Source: Micromonospora thermarum
Lineage (GTDB): Bacteria > Actinomycetota > Actinomycetes > Mycobacteriales > Micromonosporaceae
Direction of reading: 5' to 3'
Assembly (NCBI RefSeq): GCF_012034245.1
Contig: NZ_JAATEO010000030.1
Coordinates: forward strand, 1 to 64,000
DNA length: 64,000 nt
Within the stretch, counting starts at the first letter, position 1. Each line of letters opens with the position of its first letter. The notes under the pieces were generated by a model, which worked only from the letters and a program-made list of their open reading frames with translations, was not told the DNA's origin and did no database searches. Shown one piece after another: positions 34,687-41,759 of the stretch. The translations under genes and the position numbers were made by a program.

Positions 34687-34744
34687 CAACGTCGGGGAAA
34701 CTGCTGCCATCGGGCGCGCCGAGGCAGCGGTTTCCCCGACGTTG
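34687..34744. terminator. Large bidirectional terminator between argH and yjbR
   Basis: A 22-bp inverted repeat (34687-34708 with 34723-34744, one G-U/mismatch position) encloses a 14-nt loop. It lies between the convergent argH and YjbR-family genes and is the longest stem noticed in the window. Confidence 0.8.
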
Positions 34745-34756
34745 CCGCCGATCCGC

Positions 34757-35110
34757 TCAGGCCCCGGGGCGTTCCCGCTTCGGCAGCTTCGCCACCACCG
34801 CGTCGTACGACGCGTCGACGGCGACGGTCAGCTCGTCGTCCTCGATCTCGCCGTCCAGGCGCAGCGTGTTCCAACCGGACCGGCCGATGTAGGGCGACGG
34901 CTTCGCGTCCGCCGGGTACCGGTGGATCCACTCGTCGGCCACGTCCCGGTTGGGGCCGCACTTCACCCCGATCCTCGGCTCTCCCTCGTGTGAGCCGAGG
35001 AAGGCGAAGATCCGGCTGCCGACCTTGACCACCTCGTCGCCCTCCCAGGGCTGGTCCAGCCACGCGCCCGGCTTGCCCAGGCAGTACGCCCGCATCTCCT
35101 CGCGCTCCAT
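34757..35110 (-). CDS. MmcQ/YjbR-family protein
   Basis: A 117-aa protein with the YjbR pattern: a short N-terminal helix with an acidic/aromatic LDQPWEGDEVVKVGSRIFAFL, then IGVKCGPNRDVADEW, YIGRSGWNTLRLDGEI and a C-terminal helix with YDAVVAKLPKRER. The family has a CyaY-like fold and is often called DNA-binding, but its role is unknown. ATG 35110 (or GTG 35113) is the natural start. The long frame from 36292 is a shadow. It is divergent from the truncated MazG-like gene. Confidence 0.8.
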   Translation of the reverse strand: MEREEMRAYCLGKPGAWLDQPWEGDEVVKVGSRIFAFLGSHEGEPRIGVKCGPNRDVADEWIHRYPADAKPSPYIGRSGWNTLRLDGEIEDDELTVAVDASYDAVVAKLPKRERPGA

Positions 35111-35164
35111 CACACCCTCCCTGCCGACCGACCCGGCAGCGCCCAGTCTCCTATGCTCGCCGCC

Positions 35165-35335
35165 GTGGATCTGCATCAGCTCACCGACGAGGTCGAGGCC
35201 GTTTCCCGCCGCTACGCCACGCGGCACGGCATCGACCGGTCCGGCACCTGGTTCCTGCTGAAGCTGCAGGAGGAGGTGGGGGAGCTGACCCACCCGGACC
35301 GGGAGGGTCAGCGGGTTGCCCCGGCCGGTTCGTGA
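35165..35335 (+). pseudogene. Truncated MazG-like pyrophosphohydrolase
   Basis: From GTG 35165, the first 42 residues (VDLHQLTDEVEAVSRRYATR, GTWFLLKLQEEVGELT) look like the N-terminus of an actinobacterial MazG-like NTP pyrophosphohydrolase, including the first EExxE-type metal motif. The similarity then stops near 35290, and the frame runs 14 unrelated codons into antisense sequence of the neighbouring gene. The remaining helices and metal ligands are missing. It looks like a gene cut off where the downstream minus-strand gene was inserted. A genuine small protein is possible but less likely. Confidence 0.6.
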
Positions 35336-37875
35336 CGGGCTGACCGCCATGCGGCGATCCATCGACTGACCCGGTTCACCAGGGCCGCGTACGCGATGCC
35401 CAGCGCGATCGACGCGGCGAGGGCGACCAGCGGCAGATCCCGCAGGTGCGGGTACACCTGCCAGTGGGTCAGGTAGATGTAGAGCGAGCTGGCAGCGAGG
35501 ACCCCGGCCACCTTGTTGACCAGGGCCAGGCTCGGCACGGTCGGCTTCCAGGTCAGCAGCGCGAACCCGGCCACGATCAGCGCCTCCCGCCACGGCTCCC
35601 CGAAGAAGCCCGGCACGGTGGCCGCGACCGCGCCGGTCACCAGCAGCCGCTGCCGGACACCGTCGGCGCGGGCGGCCGCCCACCCCAGGGTGAACAGCCA
35701 GCCGGCCACCAGCGCCGACGGCAGGTCGTAGCGGGCGTCGAGGCCGAATACGTCGTACCGGCCGAGGAGCGCGAGCGCGGTCAGCGCCAGCGGGAACGCG
35801 AACGGGTGCCGTCGCTCCCAGCGGTCCACCCGCCGCAGCCCGAGGAGCGCGGCCAGGCCCACCAGCAGGTAGACCAACGCCTCGACGAACCAGAAGTGCC
35901 AGCCGTCCGGCACGTCGGGCCGGAGGATGCTGTTGACCAGGAGCAGGGTGCTCAGCTCGTACTGGTCGCTGACCAGCATGACCGCGCCGATCCACGCGGT
36001 CGTCGGCAGCACGACGCGCAGCAGGCTCGCGCCGACCTGCCGCAGCCGGTCGCGCCGGCCGGCGTCGGTGAGCTGGAACCGGGCGAAGTTGAAGCCGGCG
36101 ACCGCGAGCAGCAGGTGCGCCCCACCGGTGATCGTGAACAGCGGGATGTGGGAGCCGACGATCAGCACGATCGCCGCCGCCCGCAGCGCCACGCTGGTCT
36201 CCAGGGAGCGCCGCCGCGGTCCCACGCCGCGGCGGTCCGCATGTCCTGCGCGGGCCGACGGGCGCAGTTCCGCGATCGGCAGGGTGTGCCAATTCGCCGG
36301 CAGGTGCCCCAGCTCCTGCTCCAGGCGCACCGACATCTCGACGTACGACAGGGAGTCGCCGCCGAGGTCCACGAAGCTCAGGTCCGGGGTGACGTCGGTG
36401 CGGTCGAGCACCTCCGCGTACAGCCGGCAGAGGTCACCGGCGGCGGCCGGCTCGGGCGCCGGGGCCTCGACCGCGGCGGCGGCCAGCCCGCGCAGCGCCA
36501 CCAGGTCCGGCTTGCCCGAGGCGAGCCGGGGCAGCTCGGCCAGCAGGAGAATCCGCACCGCGCGGGGTGGCAGCCCCACCTCGTCGGCGACCAGGCGGCG
36601 GAGCCGGCGCGGGTCGCCCGCGCCGGCGACCGCCACGATCAGCTCGTCGTCGCCACCGGCGCAGGTCGCGCTGAACCCGTGGGCGGCCAGCAGCGCCTCG
36701 ATCTGCTGCGGGTCGATCCGCAACCCGAGGATCTTGGCGAACCGGCTGCGCCGGCCGACGATCTCCCACAGGCCGTCGGCGGTGCGGCGGGCGAGGTCGC
36801 CGGTGTGCAGCTCGTCGACGGTGCGGCCGAGCGCCAGGTCGGCGGGGGAGTGCGCGTACCCGAGCATGACGTTCGGGCCGGCGTACACCAGCTCGCCGAC
36901 GTCCGGGTCGGGGTGGTCGGCGACCGGGGCGAGCCGGAAGGCGCCGCCGGGCACCGGCACACCGATCGCCGCCGGGTGGTCGAGGGCCAGGTCCGGCGGG
37001 AGGTACGCCATCCGGGCGGTCGCCTCGGTCTGCCCGTACATGACGAAGAGGTCCCAGCCGGCGCGGCGGCCCAGCTCGGCGTACCGGCGCACCCGATCCG
37101 GGGCGAGCCGGCCGCCGGCCTGGGTGACGTAGCGCAGGTGCGGCAGGTCCATCGCGGCGAAGCCGACCCGGTCCAGCAGGTCGAAGGTGTACGGCACCCC
37201 GGCGAACGTGGTCGCCCGCGCGTCGCGGAACAGCTCCCAGAAGCAGGTGTCGGCGACCGACAGGTCGGTCAGCACCAGCGCGGCGCCCCGGACGAGGTGG
37301 CTGTTGACCACCGACAGGCCGTAGCAGTAGTGCAGCGGCAGCGTGGTGGCCGCCCGGTCGGTGTCCCGGATGCCCAGGTAGCCGGCGATCGACTCCGCGT
37401 TGGCCTGGAGGTTCGCCTGCGACAGCCGGACCAGCTTCGGCGACCCGGTCGAGCCGGAGGTGCTGAGCAGCAGCGCCAGGTCCGGGTGCAGGTCGTGTGC
37501 CGACGCCGCCCGCCGGTGCTCGATCCGCCAGCCGCCCTCGGCCGGGCCGACCACCACGTCCGGGTCGTACGCGTCGACCAGGCTCGCCAGGGCCGCGTTG
37601 TGGCCGCCGGGCACCAGCAGGACCGGGTGGCCGGCGTGCAGGGCGGCCAGGTACGCCACCAGCGAGTCGACCGTGTTCGCGCCGACCACCAGCACCAGGC
37701 GCCGGCCCACACCGAGGCGGTCGGCGGTCCGGGCGACCCGCTCGGCGAGGTCGGCGTACGAGAGCTCCCCGTCCCGGGTGACGACGGCGGGACGGTCGCC
37801 GTGGGCGGCCAGATCGCGGACGAACGGCAGCCCTCCGACGGCCGGGAGCAGGGGGGACAGGGGTGTCACGGGCAC
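35308..37875 (-). CDS. Adenylation domain - carrier protein - membrane acyltransferase-3 fusion
   Basis: An 855-aa protein with three fused modules. Residues about 10-465 are an acyl/aminoacyl-adenylating domain: STSGSTGSPKLVRLS (A3), VMYGQTEATAR (A5), ELVYAGPNVMLGY (A7), GRRSRFAKILGLRIDPQQIE (A8) and the A10 Lys in ASGKPDL. Residues 480-545 are a carrier domain with the phosphopantetheine Ser508 in DLGGDSLSYVE. Residues 555-840 are a multi-helix membrane acyltransferase-3 (OafA-like) domain with the Arg-x9-His signature in RAAAIVLIVGSHIPLF. The substrate cannot be read. The logic is activation, thiolation, then transfer by a membrane domain, like DltA-DltC-DltB on one chain. GTG 37875 sits 7 nt after an iron-box-like palindrome. 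Confidence 0.85.
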   Translation of the reverse strand: MPVTPLSPLLPAVGGLPFVRDLAAHGDRPAVVTRDGELSYADLAERVARTADRLGVGRRLVLVVGANTVDSLVAYLAALHAGHPVLLVPGGHNAALASLVDAYDPDVVVGPAEGGWRIEHRRAASAHDLHPDLALLLSTSGSTGSPKLVRLSQANLQANAESIAGYLGIRDTDRAATTLPLHYCYGLSVVNSHLVRGAALVLTDLSVADTCFWELFRDARATTFAGVPYTFDLLDRVGFAAMDLPHLRYVTQAGGRLAPDRVRRYAELGRRAGWDLFVMYGQTEATARMAYLPPDLALDHPAAIGVPVPGGAFRLAPVADHPDPDVGELVYAGPNVMLGYAHSPADLALGRTVDELHTGDLARRTADGLWEIVGRRSRFAKILGLRIDPQQIEALLAAHGFSATCAGGDDELIVAVAGAGDPRRLRRLVADEVGLPPRAVRILLLAELPRLASGKPDLVALRGLAAAAVEAPAPEPAAAGDLCRLYAEVLDRTDVTPDLSFVDLGGDSLSYVEMSVRLEQELGHLPANWHTLPIAELRPSARAGHADRRGVGPRRRSLETSVALRAAAIVLIVGSHIPLFTITGGAHLLLAVAGFNFARFQLTDAGRRDRLRQVGASLLRVVLPTTAWIGAVMLVSDQYELSTLLLVNSILRPDVPDGWHFWFVEALVYLLVGLAALLGLRRVDRWERRHPFAFPLALTALALLGRYDVFGLDARYDLPSALVAGWLFTLGWAAARADGVRQRLLVTGAVAATVPGFFGEPWREALIVAGFALLTWKPTVPSLALVNKVAGVLAASSLYIYLTHWQVYPHLRDLPLVALAASIALGIAYAALVNRVSRWIAAWRSARHEPAGATR

Positions 37876-37881
37876 CAACTG

Positions 37882-37900
37882 TAAGGTAAGGCTGGCCTTA
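37882..37900. promoter_or_regulatory. Iron-box-like operator (IdeR/DmdR type)
   Basis: The 19-bp sequence TAAGGTAAGGCTGGCCTTA matches 14 of 19 positions of the actinobacterial iron box TTAGGTTAGGCTAACCTAA. It lies in the 73-bp gap between the adenylation/acyltransferase gene and the divergent glycosylase gene. On the minus strand it overlaps a possible -10 (TACCTT) 7 nt before GTG 37875, a position suited to iron-dependent repression. Confidence 0.6.
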
Positions 37901-37935
37901 ATCCCTAGTGCCGGGCGACCACCGTCACGGCCGGA

Positions 37936-37941
37936 TAGGGT
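37936..37941 (+). promoter_or_regulatory. -10 element TAGGGT, likely leaderless promoter of the glycosylase gene
   Basis: TAGGGT is followed by 7 nt and GTG 37949, with no SD between them. Confidence 0.4.
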
Positions 37942-37948
37942 CGCAGCC

Positions 37949-38611
37949 GTGGTGACCTGTCCCGACCGGCGTTCTGCTGCCCTCGCCGAGCTGTCCGACC
38001 TGCTCGCCGGGCCGGTGGTGCCGGCCGCCCGCGGCCTGCTCGGCGCCCGGCTCTCCGCCGGCGGGGTCACCGTCCGGATCACCGAGGTCGAGGCGTACGC
38101 GGGCACCGCCGGTGACCCCGCCTCGCACGCCCACCGGGGCCGCACGCCCCGCAACGCGGTGATGTTCGGCCCGGCCGGCCACGCCTACGTGTACTTCACC
38201 TACGGCATGCACTGGTGCATGAACGTGGTGACCGGCCCGGACGGGGAGGCCTCGGCGGTGCTGCTCCGGGCCGGCGAGGTGGTCGACGGCCTCGACGTCG
38301 CCCGGGCCCGGCGCCCCGCCGTACGCCGGGACGTGGATCTCGCCCGCGGGCCGGCCCGGCTCTGCGCGGCGCTGGGGATCGACCGGTCGGTGTACGGCGC
38401 TCACCTGCTCGGCGACGGCCCGGTCCGGCTGCTGCCGCCGGCCGTGCCGGTGCCGGCGGAGGCCGTCGCGGCCGGGCCTCGGGTCGGGGTGACCGGCGCG
38501 CACGACGTGCCGTGGCGGTTCTGGATCACCGGCGACCCGACCGTCAGCACCTACCGTCGGCACGTACCCCGCCGGCGCGACCAGCCGGTCGGCAAACAGT
38601 CACAGGCGTGA
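37949..38611 (+). CDS. 3-methyladenine DNA glycosylase (AAG/MPG family)
   Basis: A 220-aa base-excision repair enzyme removing alkylated purines. The family motifs are GLLGARL, ITEVEAYAG (with the catalytic Glu) and the DNA-intercalating/active-site strand AGHAYVYFTYGMHWCMNVV, followed by AVLLRAGEV and RGPARLCAALGID. GTG 37949 or 37952 is the start. The upstream frame to 37400 lies antisense to the neighbouring gene and is rejected. Confidence 0.94.
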   Translation: MVTCPDRRSAALAELSDLLAGPVVPAARGLLGARLSAGGVTVRITEVEAYAGTAGDPASHAHRGRTPRNAVMFGPAGHAYVYFTYGMHWCMNVVTGPDGEASAVLLRAGEVVDGLDVARARRPAVRRDVDLARGPARLCAALGIDRSVYGAHLLGDGPVRLLPPAVPVPAEAVAAGPRVGVTGAHDVPWRFWITGDPTVSTYRRHVPRRRDQPVGKQSQA

Positions 38612-38652
38612 CCGGGTCGATCCACGCCCGACCGAAGTCAGCTTGACGTGGC

Positions 38653-39456
38653 TTACCGGAGGACGGCCATCGATACGGCTTCGCGGTAGAGACGGGTGAC
38701 AGCCTCGCGGAGCCCAGGAGTGACCGCGAGCGTCACGACGGACTTGATGTCGTGGTCGCCGCCATCCTGGTCGACGACGGCGGCTCCCGCCTCCCGGGCG
38801 ATGACCACGCCGGCCGCCATGTCCCAGGCATGATTGGACAGCGTCAACGCCGCGTCCAGCTTGCCTTCGGCGAGCCACGCCAGGTCGAGCGCTGCGCTGC
38901 CGGTCATCCGCACTCGCTGCACCTCGGCTGCGAGCTTGGCGGTCAGGGCGAGGCGGATGTTGTTGCGGGAGTCCGCGTCCGGGCCCACCGCGTAGTCCCC
39001 GATGGCGACCATGGCCGCGCGCAGCCTGGTCGTCGCGCTGGTCCTGATCCTCTGCCCGTTCGCATGGGCGCCGCCGTCCCTGGTTGCGGTGTACCTCGTC
39101 GCGAGCAAGGGCACGTCGATGACCCCGAGCACCGGCTCGTCGCCCCGCACGAGGGCGAGCGACACGGCGCACATCGGCAGACCACGTACGAAGTTCGCCG
39201 TACCGTCGATCGGATCGAGGACCCAACGCATCTCCGCTGAGCCGGTCTGCCCTTCCTCCTCGCCCAGGAATCCGATCTCCGGCGTCTCCGCCTGGAGGAA
39301 GGCGCGCACATCGCGCTCGATCGTGTAGTCGAGGTCGGAGGCGAGATCCCGGTCGCCCTTGACGGTCAGCGCCCCCGGCGGCTGCTGAACAATTCTTTCG
39401 GTCGCGCGGCCCACGGCTTCCGTCGCGATCGGCAGCAGGTCACGGGACTCGCTCAC
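38653..39456 (-). CDS. Inositol-monophosphatase-family phosphatase
   Basis: A 267-aa Mg-dependent phosphatase of the IMPase/FBPase superfamily. The metal-site motifs are FLGEEEGQ, WVLDPIDGTANFVRGLP and the C-terminal AWDMAAGVVIAREAGA. The natural substrate could be inositol phosphate, histidinol phosphate or a nucleotide phosphate. The GTG start overlaps the stop of the XRE regulator upstream (GTGA), so the two are cotranslated. Sequence composition is slightly less GC-rich than the neighbouring core genes. Confidence 0.9.
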   Translation of the reverse strand: MSESRDLLPIATEAVGRATERIVQQPPGALTVKGDRDLASDLDYTIERDVRAFLQAETPEIGFLGEEEGQTGSAEMRWVLDPIDGTANFVRGLPMCAVSLALVRGDEPVLGVIDVPLLATRYTATRDGGAHANGQRIRTSATTRLRAAMVAIGDYAVGPDADSRNNIRLALTAKLAAEVQRVRMTGSAALDLAWLAEGKLDAALTLSNHAWDMAAGVVIAREAGAAVVDQDGGDHDIKSVVTLAVTPGLREAVTRLYREAVSMAVLR

Positions 39457-40286
39457 AGCAACCGTCCCCGTCGCCACTGCGACTCGAAGACCTGCTCGAA
39501 GACGGCGTACAGGCCCGCGCCCCGCTGATCCTCGCGGATGACGAAGGCGGGGGAGTCGACTCCCCGCGTCCCGGCGAGGTAGGGCTGCGCCACGCACAGA
39601 TCGTCCACGAGCAGGATGTTGAACCGGAGTGTCTCGTCGTACGCCGACAGGGTCATGTGCTCCCGCAGATCGGCCGGAAGGCGGTCACGGACACGCAGTA
39701 GCGTCTCGATGTTGAGCTTCGTCAGCGCCGAGAGTTGGCCGGCGGGAAAGCCTTCCTCCGCCTCGCGCGCCTGAATTGCCGCACCGTCGGGGTCGAGGAA
39801 CAGGCAGCGTAGGCGGCCACCCCTTGCCAGTAGATCCAACCAGTGGCGGTCGGCATAGTCCTGGCAGAGCAGATTGAGGGACAGGCCCGACGCGCGGATG
39901 TCGTCGGCACCGTCGAACAACTGGTGCGTAGGCAGGTGCGCAGAAAGCTGAGATCGGTTGAGGTGGACGGCGGTGAGACCGCCCAACTCGCCAGTCTGAT
40001 CCGGTGAGCTGCCCCGGTGCTCAGCATCCGTTGCCGGTCGCGTCCCGGCGGTGCCGAGCGCCGCTGAGAACCTGGCACGTACATCCGCCGCTGCCGTGCT
40101 CAGTGCGGTATCGAGCGCGGCCTGCATCTCCGGCCGTGGCACTACGGCATCCTGGCCGGATTCCCACTTCGACACCGTCCGCTCCGCGACGCCGAGACGG
40201 GCAGAGAAGTCCCGGATGCTCAGGCGTAGAGCTTGGCGTAGCACCCGGGTTTCGCGGCCAGTCCACCGGTGCACGGTTGTCGTCAT
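39453..40286 (-). CDS. XRE-family regulator with C-terminal DUF5919-like domain
   Basis: A 277-aa protein. Residues 8-65 are a Cro/C1-type helix-turn-helix (RQALRLSIRDFSARLGVAERTVSKWE). After a linker, residues from about 120 form a conserved domain (SLNLLCQDYADRHWLDLLARG, RLRCLFLDPDGAAIQAREAEE, FNILLVDDLCVAQPYLAGTRG) seen in actinobacterial XRE regulators as DUF5919. It may sense a ligand, but this is not known. ATG 40286 has GGAGGC upstream. It is the first gene of a two-gene unit with the phosphatase. Confidence 0.8.
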   Translation of the reverse strand: MTTTVHRWTGRETRVLRQALRLSIRDFSARLGVAERTVSKWESGQDAVVPRPEMQAALDTALSTAAADVRARFSAALGTAGTRPATDAEHRGSSPDQTGELGGLTAVHLNRSQLSAHLPTHQLFDGADDIRASGLSLNLLCQDYADRHWLDLLARGGRLRCLFLDPDGAAIQAREAEEGFPAGQLSALTKLNIETLLRVRDRLPADLREHMTLSAYDETLRFNILLVDDLCVAQPYLAGTRGVDSPAFVIREDQRGAGLYAVFEQVFESQWRRGRLL

Positions 40287-40333
40287 GCCGCCTCCGGTCA
40301 CGTCCAGATCGGTTTGCGGGCAGCCTAGCGCGA

Positions 40334-40365
40334 CGAAGTGCGGAACAGTTACCGGCGAAGTGCAG
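40334..40365. promoter_or_regulatory. Direct repeat upstream of the XRE gene, possible operator
   Basis: CGAAGTGCGG (40334-40343) and CGAAGTGCAG (40356-40365) are repeated with a 22-bp period, two helical turns, on either side of the expected -35 region of the XRE gene. A -10-like TAGGCT lies on the minus strand at 40327-40322. Confidence 0.35.
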
Positions 40366-40507
40366 TCCGTAGTCATGTCGGGGCATCGCGCGGTTGACCA
40401 GGGTGGACGCATGGCCCGGGGCGGGTGCTGGGCTCCGGCGCGGTCGACCCGGTCGACGGCACCGCCCCCGCCCGCCTCGGCGCCGTAACCCGAGCCAAAG
40501 GAGTGGC

Positions 40508-40546
40508 ATGAACGTGATCGCCGAGCAGGGGGCGCCGCAGCGATGA
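40508..40546 (+). CDS. 12-codon leader ORF coupled to the DivIVA-like gene
   Basis: ATG 40508 follows a good SD (AAAGGAG) and encodes 12 residues (MNVIAEQGAPQR). Its stop overlaps the ATG at 40543 of the next gene as ATGA. The next gene itself has only a weak SD, so its translation probably depends on this leader. Confidence 0.4.
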   Translation: MNVIAEQGAPQR

Positions 40547-40788
40547 TCTACGTGACCGGAGAACGCCTGCGTCCGTACCAGGTGCGAGCTGCCGTCTTCG
40601 ACACCCGCTGGCGCGGGGTCGACCCCGTGCAGGTGCACGCCTACCTCGACCGGGTGGCCGACGAGCTCGATCGGCTGCACCGCGAACTGGCCACTGCGGT
40701 TACCGATGCCGAACGCATCCGCCAGGCACTACGGCAGTGGCAGTCCCGCCACAACACCTGCCGCCCGAACAGCAGGCACCTCCAGTGA
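40543..40788 (+). CDS. Small DivIVA-domain protein
   Basis: An 81-aa protein matching the N-terminal part of DivIVA/Wag31-type proteins: LRPYQVRAAVFDTRWRGVDPVQVHAYLDRVADELDRL, then a predicted coiled coil to about residue 68. Full-length DivIVA is much longer, so this is a short, single-module form with a membrane-curvature or scaffold role at most inferred. Its stop overlaps the start of the next gene. Confidence 0.7.
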   Translation: MIYVTGERLRPYQVRAAVFDTRWRGVDPVQVHAYLDRVADELDRLHRELATAVTDAERIRQALRQWQSRHNTCRPNSRHLQ

Positions 40789-41030
40789 CTGCACCTCGCT
40801 GGATCATCCACCTGCCGACCACGTTGACCAGTCGCGAAGGCGCGACCATCCTCGCCACGGCACTGCGCGACTCGCTCGATCACATCAGCGCAATCGACTT
40901 CGGCGAGACCACCCTCAGCGAGGAGGACCGGCAGTTCCTGCGTACCCCCGTCTGGTGTGACGCCCGGATCGACGGTGCCGGCCGCTGCCGGCGGCGCGAC
41001 GGCCACGACGGACCGTGCCGGTCCCGCTAG
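40785..41030 (+). CDS. Hypothetical protein with C-terminal Cys/His cluster
   Basis: An 81-aa protein starting at GTG 40785, overlapping the DivIVA-like stop. The first 55 residues (WIIHLPTTLTSREGATILAT, ALRDSLDHISAIDFGETTLS) have no recognised domain. The C-terminus has Cys and His residues (VWCDARIDGAGRCRRRDGHD then GPC) that could bind metal. The operon-like arrangement with the DivIVA-like gene suggests a joint function, which is unknown. Confidence 0.55.
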   Translation: MTAPRWIIHLPTTLTSREGATILATALRDSLDHISAIDFGETTLSEEDRQFLRTPVWCDARIDGAGRCRRRDGHDGPCRSR

Positions 41031-41052
41031 GCCGGTGCCGACCTGTGCCTCC

Positions 41053-41080
41053 TTGACTGCGGGTCGGCTCGGCAACATAC
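41053..41080 (+). promoter_or_regulatory. Possible promoter in the 285-nt gap before the DUF2267 gene
   Basis: TTGACT (41053-41058) is a good -35, but the matching -10 (around AACATAC, 41074-41080) is weak. The gap 41031-41315 contains no gene-like frame on either strand. Confidence 0.3.
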
Positions 41081-41315
41081 GGGTTGCGTCGACTGTGCCG
41101 CCGTGTCCGGTCTGCGTTTGTATCGGCCCGAACGAGGGTCGGTTGCGGAGAACGGCGACCGGGCGGGTGAGTCGTCGGATCATCGCTCACCGGCCCTTCC
41201 GTGCGCCCCGTTTGCCCACTGCGGCACCGGGAACGCGACCGGTGCGCCAGCCAGTGCGCCGCCGCCCAAGCGGCCTTCGAATCCTCGGCGACGGGCCCTC
41301 GGAAGGAGAGACCCG

Positions 41316-41705
41316 GTGGACAGCACCGAGTTCCTGAACGCGGTGGCGGAGCGGTCCCGACTGCCGCTCCCCGAGGCGGCGACGGTCACCCGCGCCACCC
41401 TCACGACGTTGACGGCGCGGGTCAGTGGCGGGCAGGCCCGCGACCTGGCCGCGCAGCTTCCCGAGGAGTTCCGGGGGTGCCTGCGCAAGGAGGTGGACTT
41501 CGCCGAACCGCTCGATCTGGTCCAGTTCCTCGAGGAGGTCAAGGACCGCTCGGGACTGGACGACGAGCGGGCCGCCGCGGGTGCCCGCGCCGTGCTGACC
41601 ACCGTCTGCGAGGCGGTCAGCGCCGACGAGCGCGACGACCTGGTCGCGGAACTGCCGAAGGATTTCCGGCGGCTGCTCCGACCGGCGGCTCGCGTCCGAG
41701 GGTGA
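41316..41705 (+). CDS. DUF2267-like protein
   Basis: A 129-aa all-helical protein composed of two similar halves: EFLNAVAERSRLPLPEAATV to QLPEEFRGCL, and QFLEEVKDRSGLDDERAAAG to ELPKDFRRLL. This internal duplication and the LAAQLPEEFR pattern are typical of DUF2267. The function is unknown. GGAAGGAG 8 nt before GTG 41316 fixes the start. It ends at a strong convergent terminator. Confidence 0.75.
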   Translation: MDSTEFLNAVAERSRLPLPEAATVTRATLTTLTARVSGGQARDLAAQLPEEFRGCLRKEVDFAEPLDLVQFLEEVKDRSGLDDERAAAGARAVLTTVCEAVSADERDDLVAELPKDFRRLLRPAARVRG

Positions 41706-41754
41706 CCTCCGTCCCGGCTGGGCCGGCCCGTGCCGTCGACGCCGGGACGGGAGG
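41706..41754. terminator. Bidirectional terminator between the DUF2267 and anti-sigma-like genes
   Basis: CCTCCGTCCCGGC (41706-41718) pairs with GCCGGGACGGGAGG (41741-41754), 13 bp with one bulged G. It lies between convergent genes. There is no U-tract. Confidence 0.65.
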
Positions 41755-41759
41755 CACCC

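Noticed and set aside
35446..37884. An 812-codon plus-strand frame opposite the adenylation/acyltransferase gene
   Set aside because: Antisense to a protein with intact adenylation, carrier and acyltransferase motifs. Composition is that of a shadow.
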